Of a stretch of DNA of 64,000 nucleotides, positions 49,171 through 58,097 are shown in pieces (positions within the stretch are counted from its first letter, which is position 1; every line of letters starts with the position of its first letter). The notes below the pieces were generated by a model. That model did no database searches, was not told the origin of the DNA, and saw only the letters and a list, made by a program, of their open reading frames with translations. The translations under genes were made by a program, and so were the position numbers. The DNA lies in NCBI RefSeq assembly GCF_033239625.1, contig NZ_BTCK01000004.1:124001-188000 (forward strand). The letters run 5' to 3'. This DNA comes from Paenibacillus_T sp033239625. Its GTDB lineage: Bacteria; Bacillota; Bacilli; Paenibacillales; Paenibacillaceae.

Positions 49171-50985
49171 CTACAGCTCTACCTTCTTCATCAACCCGTC
49201 TTCGCCGAAGAACAACTCGCCGAGGCAAGTCTCGCGGTGGAACCCTTTGCCTTCCGTGAACCGCGTGAGCGGTGTAACGAAACGGTGATAAGCGATCCAA
49301 TATTGATCGCGTCCTGGCTCGCGCATAATGGAGTGGTGGGCGGTGCCGAGCATGTCTTTGTCTTTATTTTTCTCAAGAACCGTGTAGTGGTAGTTAACCG
49401 GCCCGTACAGACTCTCCGACGTACCGTAATTCACATGGTAGTTCTCGCTGCCCGTATCATCGCACGACCAAGTGAAGTGATATAAGCCACCGCGCTTGAG
49501 CACCGTCACGGCTTCGCGGAAATCGTGCAGGCCATCAATGTTCGCCATCGTATCTTCGATTACGCTCACCATGTCATCACCTAGTTGAACGATCGCGCCA
49601 TCGCCATTGCCGAACAGCATATATGCCGTACCGTCCTCCTCGATGTAAATGGAAGGATCAATGGTCTGGCCCATCTTGATGCCCAGACGCTTCATCATCG
49701 TCATCGTGATAAGCGGCTCCGGCTCTGCACGGAACGGTCCAATCGGCGTATCCGCAACCGCAACGCCAATTGCGCTTACACCGCTTTTCTCTTTGCCGCA
49801 GAAGTAGTAATAGTATTTGCCGTTGCGCGTCGCGATCGCGGGTGCCCATGCGCTGCCAATCGCCCATGGAACATCGTCGGTTGCGAGATCCAGAATGAGA
49901 CCTTCATCCTTCCAGAGGCGGCGGTCATCGGAGGAGAATACATGGAACTGCGTGCCCGACCAGCCGTTGAAGCCGTCCTTCGTCGGGTAGATGTAGTATT
50001 TGTCGCCGAACTTCGCGATGTCCGGATCCGCGAATTGTCCGGGCAGAATCTGGTGTCCATCGCCGAATGCCGCAATTAGACGCGCGCACTCTTCCGCCGT
50101 AATCGGCATGACGCCGCCGTGGCGTTTCTTCGATTTGCCCAGATCGAACTGTCCGTCTTCCAGCACGCGGAAGTCGCCGCTTGCAAGATCAGACGTAACG
50201 AGCGGCAGGTAGCCCTTGCCCTCTGCGAAGCGGTCCACGATGAGGCACCATTCTTCGCGATCATTGAACTTGAAGATCTGTGGACCTTCCACGCCAAGCA
50301 GCGCTTCCAGAACGGGAGCGTTCACGTTCGTGAAAGCCTCTTTATCCAGAGAAGTGCCTCGTTCAACGCGAATGTTCTTCGTCGTTTCATCTTTGGAATA
50401 ACGATAGTACGCGCCATTGCTCTCAATGATCGTCGTATCAATGATATGATTGTCGCGCACGATATAACGTTCAGCAGGACTGAAGCTGCGGAAGTCTTTC
50501 GTTCTCGAGCTGTAGATCTTATGCTTGCGCTCGCTCTCGCCGAGATCCGTCGTTGCCGAAGCCCAGAATACGAGGAACTCGTCCGCCGCTTCATCATAAA
50601 CCGTCTCAGGCGCCCACAGACAGCCAGCGCCCGGAATCGCAAGCGTAACCGACCATGGAGACGACCAATTCACCAGATCCGACGATTCCCAGACGATCAT
50701 GTCGCGGCTTCCCTCGTTTACTGCGTTTCCCCAGCCTTTGCCGCTCGCAATGCGAAGATCGGTTGCGATCAGATAAAACTTGCCGTCCTTAGGCGAACGC
50801 ACAACGAATGGATCCCGTACGCCTTGCTCACCTAATTCCGAACGTAGGACCGGCAGACCTGCATTGAGGTCCTTCCAGAAGAGACCGTCCTCGGAATAGG
50901 AGAAATAAACCTGCTCTCCGTCTGGCTGTTCACCGATAAAATGAACGAGAAGATATCCAGTATATGCGCTTTCATGATTGGTCAA
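49171..50985 (-). CDS. Tandem double-GH43 protein, cytoplasmic
   Basis: 604 residues from TTG at 50985, preceded by GAGGAGGACTTTAC. Two five-bladed propellers are fused. Domain 1 (about 8-300) has EQGVRDPFVVRSPKDGKFYL with a base Asp and LGVEGPQIFKFNDREEW with an acid Glu. Domain 2 (about 305-600) has PGQFADPDIAKFGDKYYI, MGQTIDPSIYIEEDGTAYML and GLHDFREAVTVLKRGGLYHF. So both halves keep candidate catalytic residues. There is no signal peptide. It is probably an arabinofuranosidase or xylosidase, but I cannot place the subfamily. The two halves are only distantly alike, so this is a fusion of unlike enzymes, not a recent duplication. Confidence 0.85.
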   Translation of the reverse strand: MTNHESAYTGYLLVHFIGEQPDGEQVYFSYSEDGLFWKDLNAGLPVLRSELGEQGVRDPFVVRSPKDGKFYLIATDLRIASGKGWGNAVNEGSRDMIVWESSDLVNWSSPWSVTLAIPGAGCLWAPETVYDEAADEFLVFWASATTDLGESERKHKIYSSRTKDFRSFSPAERYIVRDNHIIDTTIIESNGAYYRYSKDETTKNIRVERGTSLDKEAFTNVNAPVLEALLGVEGPQIFKFNDREEWCLIVDRFAEGKGYLPLVTSDLASGDFRVLEDGQFDLGKSKKRHGGVMPITAEECARLIAAFGDGHQILPGQFADPDIAKFGDKYYIYPTKDGFNGWSGTQFHVFSSDDRRLWKDEGLILDLATDDVPWAIGSAWAPAIATRNGKYYYYFCGKEKSGVSAIGVAVADTPIGPFRAEPEPLITMTMMKRLGIKMGQTIDPSIYIEEDGTAYMLFGNGDGAIVQLGDDMVSVIEDTMANIDGLHDFREAVTVLKRGGLYHFTWSCDDTGSENYHVNYGTSESLYGPVNYHYTVLEKNKDKDMLGTAHHSIMREPGRDQYWIAYHRFVTPLTRFTEGKGFHRETCLGELFFGEDGLMKKVEL

Positions 50986-51156
50986 GTAAAGTCCTCCTCA
51001 AGCGTGTTGAATGTATAACATGATCATCAGTCTATTAGGATATAGCAAAAACAATAAACAAATCTATTATATACTTCCAGCATCGCTGCAAAATATAACA
51101 TTCCGTTTCCCCAATATAATAAAAAGACATATAAAACGGTTTCGAACGGACAAATA

Positions 51157-51187
51157 AAAACCCATCGCGGTTTATCACCGGATGGGT
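51157..51187 (-). terminator. Terminator past the truncated phyH gene
   Basis: ACCCATC (51160-51166) pairs with GATGGGT (51181-51187) and a TTTTTATT tail follows on the minus strand, 25 bases past the phyH stop. Confidence 0.7.
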
Positions 51188-51211
51188 CTCGCAATCGATG
51201 AGAATGGACAG

Positions 51212-51658
51212 CTAGTACAGCGGATACTTCTGACGCAGATCCTCGCGATGTAGAACGTTGGAATCCTCGCGGATATAATGACACACATACGACCGTCGCC
51301 AGCGATCCTTGCTGCGATTTTTCCTGGAAGAATGGATAAGCAGTTCACTGAAGAATAGAATATCGCCCTTCTTCATGACGATCGGAATCTGACGACTCGT
51401 GTCCACGCCTTCCGTCTCATCCGTCCACGCTTCATGCTCCTCGATATCCTTCACCGCGCCATGCGGCAGCAATCCGAGCTTATGCGTTCCCGGCATGACC
51501 CAGAGGCAGCCCGTTTCTTCATCGATCAGATCTTCCATCGCCGTCCATGCAGCAATCATGGTCATCGGATCATTCTCAATATAATAGTAGTCTTGATGAG
51601 AGGCTTGACCTGGCGAACCCGGCTCCTTGTAAAAGTACATGCTCTGTACGCATACCGC
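51212..51658 (-). pseudogene. Truncated phytanoyl-CoA dioxygenase (PhyH) family protein, 5' part deleted
   Basis: The C-terminal half of a PhyH-type Fe(II)/2-oxoglutarate dioxygenase: CVQSMYFYKEPGSPGQASHQ with the first iron His and Asp (HQDYYYIEND), GCLWVMPGTHKLG and LLIHSSRKNRSKDRWRRSY with the distal His and Arg. The frame runs open a few codons past the ATG at 51640, to an in-frame stop at 51667. There is no ribosome binding site before the ATG. Family proteins are about 250-300 residues, so roughly the first 100 are missing. The break coincides with the start of an AraC fragment on the opposite strand. Confidence 0.8.
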
Positions 51659-51985
51659 TTCTATTCAGCCACCGAATGGATTCGCACGCACTACGCCGAT
51701 GAGATCACCTTGCCCGACATCGCGGCGAAAGCAGGCGTCTCTCCCGAGCATCTGCTCCGCCTTTTCAAGAAACATGAAGGCCCGACTCCCATTCAATATG
51801 TATGGAAATACCGAATCGACCGAGCCATCGAATTGCTGATTCATACCGGTCTGAACGTGACCGAAGTGTCCGAACGCTGCGGCTTCAAGACGACTCATCA
51901 TTTTGCTCGCATGATCAAACAAGAAACAGGTCGAACCGCTTCAGAGATTCGTCGCCTATCTTGGGCTGAATTGACGAAGACATGA
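51659..51985 (+). pseudogene. Truncated AraC-family regulator, N-terminal part deleted
   Basis: Only the DNA-binding domain remains: WIRTHYADEITLPDIAAKAG, SPEHLLRLFKKHEGPTPIQY and LNVTEVSERCGFKTTHHFAR. The usual 160-190 residue cupin-type sensor domain is absent; the upstream frame is antisense to the phyH remnant and is not family-like. With the phyH fragment it points away from a common break near 51659. The intact ancestor was likely a divergent araC/phyH pair. Confidence 0.8.
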
Positions 51986-51987
51986 AG

Positions 51988-52017
51988 AAGCTCCGATAGG
52001 TAATCTACCGGAGCTTT
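51988..52017 (+). terminator. Terminator after the truncated araC gene
   Basis: AAGCTCCG-N13-CGGAGCTTT lies directly after the stop codon, with an inner TAG/CTA pairing. A terminator retained at this gene agrees with a once-functional araC gene. Confidence 0.7.
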
Positions 52018-52036
52018 GCGTCTCGATGTTTGCCGT

Positions 52037-53011
52037 TTATATTACCACTGATTCAACAGCATGCTGCTGCCGGTATTCGAGTGGCGTGATCCCATAACGA
52101 CGTTTGAAGACCTGATACAGATAGTTCGTGTTCGCGAATCCATTGCGAGTCGCGATAGATTCCACTGTATTCGTTGTTCCCGCCAGTTCGTCGCAGATCC
52201 GTTGGATTCGATATTGTTCCAAATAACCGCTGAAGGAATCTATTCCGTATTTCTTAAGAATACGCTGCAGCTGCCTGCTGCTGATCTGGATGCGATCGGC
52301 AACCTCCTGCAGCGTAAGCAGACTGCTGTAATTGGCATGGATATATTGAATCGCCATTTCATACCGATGCTCTTGAATATCTCGAGACGGCATAAGCTGC
52401 TGTCCTTTGGAATTTACAGTAGCCTTCGCAGCTCGGATCAGAATCTGGATCAAACATTGACGTATGGTCGTATACGCACCCAATTCACCGGACTGCCATG
52501 CGAGATAGGCTTGAAGAAAGCAGGGCATCGCTTCGTACTGATCCAGCATAGGCCGATGCGGAAAATCGATAAGCGTCTGTACGCAGGCCTCCGCTTCTTT
52601 CCTCTCCCACTCCGAACTGCCGCCCGACATGCTCGCGGCTTCTGAATCAACCAGCCGCAGGATCTCCACGCGCAAGCTCAGCTCATCCATACCATGCCGT
52701 GCATCTGCTGTCTGTTGATGGACAACGCCTGGCCCGGTCAGGTAGAACATGCCAGTACTTAACTTAAACGTCTGATCGACAATCGTTACCGTGCCTTTGC
52801 CCCGCGGGACAAAATGAAACTCGAATTCCGCATGCTTATGGAATTTGATGAACAGCCCTGGCTTAAATGTCGCCAGATGCCAGTTCAATACGCGGATCTC
52901 ATAACATCCCCACGTAAAATGCAAATCGAGCAGTTCAAGCGCATTCATCTTCTCGGCCATAATCGCATACGGATAGGGCTGCGACACTGGATTTGGACTA
53001 GCTGAGTTCAT
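52037..53011 (-). CDS. AraC-family transcriptional regulator with cupin sensor domain
   Basis: 324 residues. The start overlaps the end of the upstream oxidoreductase by 14 bases, which implies coupled translation. The N-terminal cupin shows FKPGLFIKFHKHAEFEFHFV and GMFYLTGPGVVHQQ. The C-terminal helix-turn-helix pair is SLLTLQEVADRIQISSRQLQ and VESIATRNGFANTNYLYQVFKRRYGITP. It should sense a small sugar ligand and regulate the oxidoreductase operon or the neighbouring divergent gene at 54.2 kb. The ligand is unknown. Confidence 0.93.
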   Translation of the reverse strand: MNSASPNPVSQPYPYAIMAEKMNALELLDLHFTWGCYEIRVLNWHLATFKPGLFIKFHKHAEFEFHFVPRGKGTVTIVDQTFKLSTGMFYLTGPGVVHQQTADARHGMDELSLRVEILRLVDSEAASMSGGSSEWERKEAEACVQTLIDFPHRPMLDQYEAMPCFLQAYLAWQSGELGAYTTIRQCLIQILIRAAKATVNSKGQQLMPSRDIQEHRYEMAIQYIHANYSSLLTLQEVADRIQISSRQLQRILKKYGIDSFSGYLEQYRIQRICDELAGTTNTVESIATRNGFANTNYLYQVFKRRYGITPLEYRQQHAVESVVI

Positions 53012-53987
53012 CGATTCGAACAGCTCTGCTGCCGGCGACGGAACGATTCGATGCTTCCATCAGCATGGTCAGTTCTCTTGCCATCTGGATGTTCGCCTCT
53101 CCGATCGTATCGTTCTGAATATGCTGTATCCATTGCTGAAAAGCAGAGATATGATCCGCTTCCTTCTCCGCTTCCGCCCACGCTAGATCGCCCGTTTTAT
53201 TGCTCCGATACACAATTCGATCATCCGGCGTGCCATACAAAAGCGAGCCTTCCGTTCCATGCACTTCTATTGTGAACGGAGAATGAGCATTGATGAATCC
53301 TGCCTCCACGATCCCAATCCCGCCGTCAGCCGTAGTCAGAACAGCCACCGCATTGTCCTCTACTTCCTTGCCGGTCACATAGCCGTATGCGGCTTGTACC
53401 TGTACCGGCATGCCGAGGAACAACCTTGCCAAGTACATCGGATGACAGCCAAGATCGATCAGCGCTCCTCCGCCGCATTGCTCCTTGTTATAGAAATGCG
53501 CAGGGAGCCAGTCGGCTGTAGCGCCATTATGGGATAAGCGGGTACGCACCTGTGTAACCTGACCAAGCAGTCCGTCACGAACAATGCGTTCGATTGCAGT
53601 CGTATAGCCATGATTCAATCTTGGCAGCGATACGATCAGTTTGACGCCTGCTTGCTCGACGGCAGCAATAATCTCATCGGCTTCTTGCGTCGTAAGCGCT
53701 AACACTTTTTCCGTAAAAATATGCTTACCCGCCTTAGCCGCCTTAATAATGATCCGATGATGTTCGTTCGTAGGCGTATCCACAACTACGCCATCGATAT
53801 CCGCTCTAGCAAGCAGCTCATCTAAGTTTGCGATAAAAGGAACGCCCAGCTTCGCTGCTGCTTCTTCCCCTCTCGCCGGCTGCTCGTCCCACACAGCGAC
53901 GACTTCAGTATCCGGATGCTGCTGCACTTCCTTCGTATAATCCCAAGCATGAACATGCCAATAGCTGAGCATTGCGACTCTGATCAT
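52998..53987 (-). CDS. Gfo/Idh/MocA-family oxidoreductase
   Basis: 329 residues; GGGAGTGCAGGTCC precedes the ATG. The N-terminal Rossmann part (IRVAMLSYWHVHAWDY in place of the usual G-x-G-x-x-G) and the catalytic-area GKHIFTEKVLALTTQEADEI are seen; the usual EKP has become EKV, keeping the Lys. The dimerisation sheet region follows with GGGALIDLGCHPMYLARLF. The missing glycine-rich loop in MLSYWHVHAW is notable but occurs in some family members. It oxidises or reduces a sugar or sugar acid with NAD(P). It is divergent from another member of the family, 213 bp away. Confidence 0.92.
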   Translation of the reverse strand: MIRVAMLSYWHVHAWDYTKEVQQHPDTEVVAVWDEQPARGEEAAAKLGVPFIANLDELLARADIDGVVVDTPTNEHHRIIIKAAKAGKHIFTEKVLALTTQEADEIIAAVEQAGVKLIVSLPRLNHGYTTAIERIVRDGLLGQVTQVRTRLSHNGATADWLPAHFYNKEQCGGGALIDLGCHPMYLARLFLGMPVQVQAAYGYVTGKEVEDNAVAVLTTADGGIGIVEAGFINAHSPFTIEVHGTEGSLLYGTPDDRIVYRSNKTGDLAWAEAEKEADHISAFQQWIQHIQNDTIGEANIQMARELTMLMEASNRSVAGSRAVRIDELS

Positions 53988-54130
53988 GGACCTGCACTCC
54001 CCATTCTATTATCACTATAGATTTAAGACTTGTTTTTACGTTAGCACACCAAACGATTGACGAACACTAGAACATCAGGACATCGATCCTATAATATTAC
54101 GACATTCCGCATAACATTTCAGTCTACATA

Positions 54131-54160
54131 TTGACGCGTCACAACAGTCAAACCTATATT
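54131..54160 (+). promoter_or_regulatory. Likely promoter of the 54.2 kb oxidoreductase
   Basis: TTGACG (54131-54136) and TATATT (54155-54160) are 18 bases apart, 40 bases before the start codon. Confidence 0.5.
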
Positions 54161-54200
54161 ATGGACAGAATGATAACTTCTATAATAAAGGAGAACAATC

Positions 54201-55286
54201 ATGACCGAAACGTTGCGAATCGGAATTATCGGCTGCGGCGGAATTGCCAACGGCAAGCATCTGCCGGCACTGAGCAAGAACAAATATGTTGAGCTTGTCG
54301 CTTTCTGCGACATCATTGAAGAGCGCGCGGAGGAAGCGAAACAGAAGTACGGCAGCGAAGACGCTAAAGTGTATACCGATTATCGCAAACTGATCCAAGA
54401 TGCCTCGATTGATGTCGTGCATGTGCTGACGCCTAACGACTCGCATTCTTACATATCGATCGATTCTCTTGAAGCAGGCAAACATGTCATGTGCGAGAAG
54501 CCAATGGCGAAGACCGCTGCCGAGGGCAGGGCAATGTTGGAAGCGGCTAAGCGTACGGGACTAAAGCTGTCCATCGGCTATAATAACCGCTTCCGCCCCG
54601 ACAGCCAATATCTCAAACAAGTATGCGTGCAAGGTGAGCTGGGTGAAATCTATTATGCAAAGGCGCATGCCATTCGCCGACGCGCGGTTCCGACTTGGGG
54701 CGTATTCCTCGATGAAGAGAAGCAAGGCGGCGGACCGCTCATCGATATCGGCACGCATGCGCTGGACTTGACGTTGTGGATGATGGACAACTACAAGCCT
54801 GTGTCTGTTACGGGTTCCGTCTTCCATAAGCTTGGTTCCAAGGCAAATTCGGCGAATGCATGGGGACCTTGGGACCCAGCCAAATTCACGGTTGAGGATT
54901 CGGCTGTAGGTTTCATCAAGATGGCGAACGGCGCAACGATTACGCTTGAAGCAAGCTGGGCGCTCAATTCGCTTGAAGTAGATGAAGCCAAGTGTACGCT
55001 CTGCGGCACCGAAGGCGGCGCAGATATGAAGAACGGACTTAGAATCAACGGCGAGATCAACAGCCGGTTGTTCGTGAAGGAAATCGACCTCTCGGCAGGT
55101 GGCGTCGCATTCTATGACGGCGCGTCGGAACGCGATATTGACGTCGAGTGTGCCGCTTGGATCAACGCGGTGCGCAATGATACGGAGCTGGTCGTCAAAC
55201 CCGAACAAGCGCTTGTCGTTACGGAAATTCTCGAAGCCATCTACCAATCTGCACGCACTGGCGAAACGGTCTATTTCGATCGTTAG
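54201..55286 (+). CDS. Gfo/Idh/MocA-family oxidoreductase
   Basis: 361 residues, AAAGGAGAACAATC before the ATG. The loop is RIGIIGCGGIANGKHLPAL, the catalytic Lys lies in HVMCEKPMAKT, and GGGPLIDIGTHALDLTLWMM is the C-terminal signature. It should be a cytoplasmic NAD(P)-dependent sugar dehydrogenase or epimerase-like enzyme. It has a complete EKP motif, unlike its divergent neighbour. Substrate unknown. Confidence 0.94.
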   Translation: MTETLRIGIIGCGGIANGKHLPALSKNKYVELVAFCDIIEERAEEAKQKYGSEDAKVYTDYRKLIQDASIDVVHVLTPNDSHSYISIDSLEAGKHVMCEKPMAKTAAEGRAMLEAAKRTGLKLSIGYNNRFRPDSQYLKQVCVQGELGEIYYAKAHAIRRRAVPTWGVFLDEEKQGGGPLIDIGTHALDLTLWMMDNYKPVSVTGSVFHKLGSKANSANAWGPWDPAKFTVEDSAVGFIKMANGATITLEASWALNSLEVDEAKCTLCGTEGGADMKNGLRINGEINSRLFVKEIDLSAGGVAFYDGASERDIDVECAAWINAVRNDTELVVKPEQALVVTEILEAIYQSARTGETVYFDR

Positions 55287-55296
55287 TTTCTTTAAT

Positions 55297-55343
55297 CGAA
55301 AGAACCTCAACTACGACTGCAAAGTCGAGTTGAGGTTCTTTCG
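55297..55343. terminator. Terminator between the 54.2 kb gene and the ger operon
   Basis: A 16-bp arm starting CGAAAGAACC and ending TCAACT pairs perfectly with 55328-55343, with an inner GACT/AGTC pairing in the loop. It serves convergent transcription from both sides. Confidence 0.85.
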
Positions 55344-55388
55344 TTAGGAACCGCTCGGTTCAAAGCCATTCCTAACCTCTGCTTCCAC

Positions 55389-56615
55389 TCATTGCGTATA
55401 TCCAGGTATATCCTGCAAGAAATTATCGGAGGTCATGCCGTCACGGAATATCTCCGCCTTCACCTTAACGGTAACGTCCGCCTTGACGAACTCATCGTCC
55501 CAATGCGACCTAACTTTCTTGAAAGTCTGATAATGGTTCCTCTTCAACTGTTCGCCGAAACCGAATATATCGACGCCATAATTTTTCTGCACCTTCGCAA
55601 TCGTTTCTTCAACCTGGGATTTGATTTCTTTCTCGGTCAGCTTGCGAACTTGATCGTAGCCGGAGAGCTTGCTCAGACGAATGGTTGAGCATTGATTCTC
55701 GCTTATTTTGCCATCTACATCAATCTGAATGGTAACCTTCGGACGATTATTGGCATATTCGACGTTTAGACGCGTCTTCGATCGATCGATACGCACTTGA
55801 ACAAAATGTTCCTTCTGGCATGGTATACTGAGCGAGGTGTGTTTGATCTTATCTTCGACCCACTTCATATTCCGGGTTTCTTCTGTATCCAGAAAACCGA
55901 TAAGCCTCCCTCTTCTCAAGACGGCCGTTCCATCCGTCACGATCTCCGTCTGCGTATCGACACTCTTGCCGACCTCTACCGTATGCGATTTCTTTGACGG
56001 TTGATCGATTGTAATGGAAGACATCACAGGCTGTCGGCCTTCCGACGTAATATCTCCAATGAATTGCTTCAGCGTTGTGTCGGGAGACTCTCCCCAATTA
56101 TTGTCTACCGAATCGATAGCGAAGCGAATCTTGACAGCAGATACTTGGGTGTCAGGAAAATACAGCTTGGCAAATTCCGAAGCCGGAACCTTGTGAGCCG
56201 CCACTAGCTGAATATCGTTCCGAATATCCTTCATCGTTTCGAGAAATTCAATAAACAAAAGGCCATGATCCGTTGCAAGCAGCTTCGAATCCATAATAAG
56301 CAGCATCATATGACTCAGCTCAAGTTCGCGAGAAGTTTTCTGCTCGATACGACTGAACACCTCGTCCATCGTGTTTCCTTCTGCATCGAAGGTAAGGGTT
56401 GGCGCATTCCCTTTCCCTTTGCTGGACGTGAATTCGAGCGAATTAATGACCTGCAGATAGACGTGATAGTTCGCATGTTCGCCGGTTGTCACCGACATGC
56501 TGCTAACGATCACGTATTGGCTCGCCGAACGCATATCCCAGCACCCCGTCAAGACCAAGCCAATCGCGCCAAGCCATAGCGCAATACCCCACAATCGTAC
56601 AGCGCGGCTGATCAT
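55389..56615 (-). CDS. GerC-family spore germination lipoprotein
   Basis: 408 residues. The ATG overlaps the GerA stop as ATGA and follows AAGGGG. A lipoprotein signal (WGIALWLGAIGLVLTGCW) places the lipidated Cys near residue 25. The Ger(x)C body has ELELSHMMLLIMDSKLLATDHG and the C-terminal half with QVEETIAKVQKNYGVDIFGFGEQLKR. It is a component of a nutrient germinant receptor in the spore inner membrane. The operon order here is small protein, B, A, C. Confidence 0.94.
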   Translation of the reverse strand: MISRAVRLWGIALWLGAIGLVLTGCWDMRSASQYVIVSSMSVTTGEHANYHVYLQVINSLEFTSSKGKGNAPTLTFDAEGNTMDEVFSRIEQKTSRELELSHMMLLIMDSKLLATDHGLLFIEFLETMKDIRNDIQLVAAHKVPASEFAKLYFPDTQVSAVKIRFAIDSVDNNWGESPDTTLKQFIGDITSEGRQPVMSSITIDQPSKKSHTVEVGKSVDTQTEIVTDGTAVLRRGRLIGFLDTEETRNMKWVEDKIKHTSLSIPCQKEHFVQVRIDRSKTRLNVEYANNRPKVTIQIDVDGKISENQCSTIRLSKLSGYDQVRKLTEKEIKSQVEETIAKVQKNYGVDIFGFGEQLKRNHYQTFKKVRSHWDDEFVKADVTVKVKAEIFRDGMTSDNFLQDIPGYTQ

Positions 56616-58084
56616 TTCGAAGACCCCTTGCTGATGTGCGAAGTTCGCACCAGCATATCTTGTTGCCCTTTCAATCGAAACGGAGCAAACGGCGTAAGGT
56701 ACGGGATGCCGAACGAATTCAAATTTACCAGATGGATGACAAGCACAGCCGTGCCCAAGAAAACGCCATAAATACCCAAAGTTAATCCGGCCAGCATAAA
56801 TCCAAAGCGGATCAGCCTGACAGATGCGCTAAACTCAAAATGCGGGACAACTAACCCGCATAATTCCGAAGCAGCCACAATGATCAAAATGATGCTGGAC
56901 ACGATTCCCGCTTCGACTGCCGCTTGCCCTAGAATGATCGCGCCAGCAAGGGGAACGGCTTGGCCGATATTTCTCGGCACGCGAGCGCCTGCTTCCCTCA
57001 ACACTTCGAATACAAGCGACATCGCGATGAGCATGAATCCCGTCGGAAACGGCGAACCTTGCTCTTGTCCGCTTATTGAATAGAGCAGGCTGGTCGGAAT
57101 CATCTCCGCATGATAATTGATGACGCACAGATAATAAGCCGGCAAGTATAAGGACACCATGAACGCAAAGTGTCTCAATATCCGCAACGCAGTCGAAAGC
57201 AGCGACGGGAAGTAGTAATCGCCGGCAGATATAAAAAACTGTCCATATACAGCCGGTCCGACAAGAACGAACGGACTTCCGTTCACAAAGACCAAACAGC
57301 TGCCACCCACCAACATTGATGCTGCAGTGTCGGGTCTCTCGACATCCAGTATCGTCGGAAAAAACCAAGAGCCTTTATCTTTAATGGCGTCTTTGATATT
57401 GCCAGAGTCAAATACCCCTTTGATCCGAACGTTGGACAAGCGCGATCGGAACGTTGAGACAAGCGAAGGCTTAGCCGCATTGTCCAAATAAACCAAATAA
57501 ATCTGCGTACCTGTCTCAGCGCCCGCTGTAAAGGTTTCCACACGGAGAAGCGGATTACGCAGACGCCGGCGAATCAACGATAGATTCGTCTCTATCGCTT
57601 CGGTGAACGCGTCATCGGAACCGCGATTGACTCGCTGCGTCTTCGCCTCTTCGAGCGATCGGACCGCCATTCCCCCAATTTCAATGCACAGCACTTGATC
57701 AACGCCATCCGCAATAAGGAGCGCGTCTCCGGTCAGCAGCCGTTCGACGGCTTCTAGCAGCGTAGTCGCATAGACGAACGGCAGCACGCCAAGCCTTTCT
57801 TGTCGCAGTTGCTCCAGCTGGTCTCGCGTAATGGATCCAGCTTCCGCTGTCATCTCTTCCGTAAGCGGAAGAAGCAGCTTCTCTGCCATCGTCTTCGTAT
57901 CTGCCATTGTTGTGAGCGTGCATACTATTCCGCTAGCAATGCCGATACGAAGCGACGTAAACTGCAGATCAACCGAGTTGCCGAACAGCTCGCGCAATTG
58001 TAACAGCGTTTGCTCCGGATCTGTACTTAGTGTGGAATTAAACCGACTCTCTTGCTTGCGTTCATGCCATTCTGTTTTACTCAT
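56612..58084 (-). CDS. GerA-family spore germination protein
   Basis: The ATG at 58084 has AAGGAGGCTCAC just before it; 490 residues. The large N-terminal domain includes LREL FGNSVDLQFTSL-type sequence and GSWFFPTILDVERPDTAASM, followed by about five membrane segments toward the C-terminus (GIVSSIILIIVAASELCGL, GFMLAGLTLGIYGVFLG). The C-terminal tail is short and basic. It should form the germinant receptor with GerB- and GerC-like partners; the germinant is not predictable. Confidence 0.94.
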   Translation of the reverse strand: MSKTEWHERKQESRFNSTLSTDPEQTLLQLRELFGNSVDLQFTSLRIGIASGIVCTLTTMADTKTMAEKLLLPLTEEMTAEAGSITRDQLEQLRQERLGVLPFVYATTLLEAVERLLTGDALLIADGVDQVLCIEIGGMAVRSLEEAKTQRVNRGSDDAFTEAIETNLSLIRRRLRNPLLRVETFTAGAETGTQIYLVYLDNAAKPSLVSTFRSRLSNVRIKGVFDSGNIKDAIKDKGSWFFPTILDVERPDTAASMLVGGSCLVFVNGSPFVLVGPAVYGQFFISAGDYYFPSLLSTALRILRHFAFMVSLYLPAYYLCVINYHAEMIPTSLLYSISGQEQGSPFPTGFMLIAMSLVFEVLREAGARVPRNIGQAVPLAGAIILGQAAVEAGIVSSIILIIVAASELCGLVVPHFEFSASVRLIRFGFMLAGLTLGIYGVFLGTAVLVIHLVNLNSFGIPYLTPFAPFRLKGQQDMLVRTSHISKGSSK

Positions 58085-58097
58085 GTGAGCCTCCTTC

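Noticed and set aside
51434..51658. Possible N-terminal part of the AraC fragment
   Set aside because: The 75 codons before 51659 are antisense to the PhyH coding sequence and do not resemble any AraC sensor domain.
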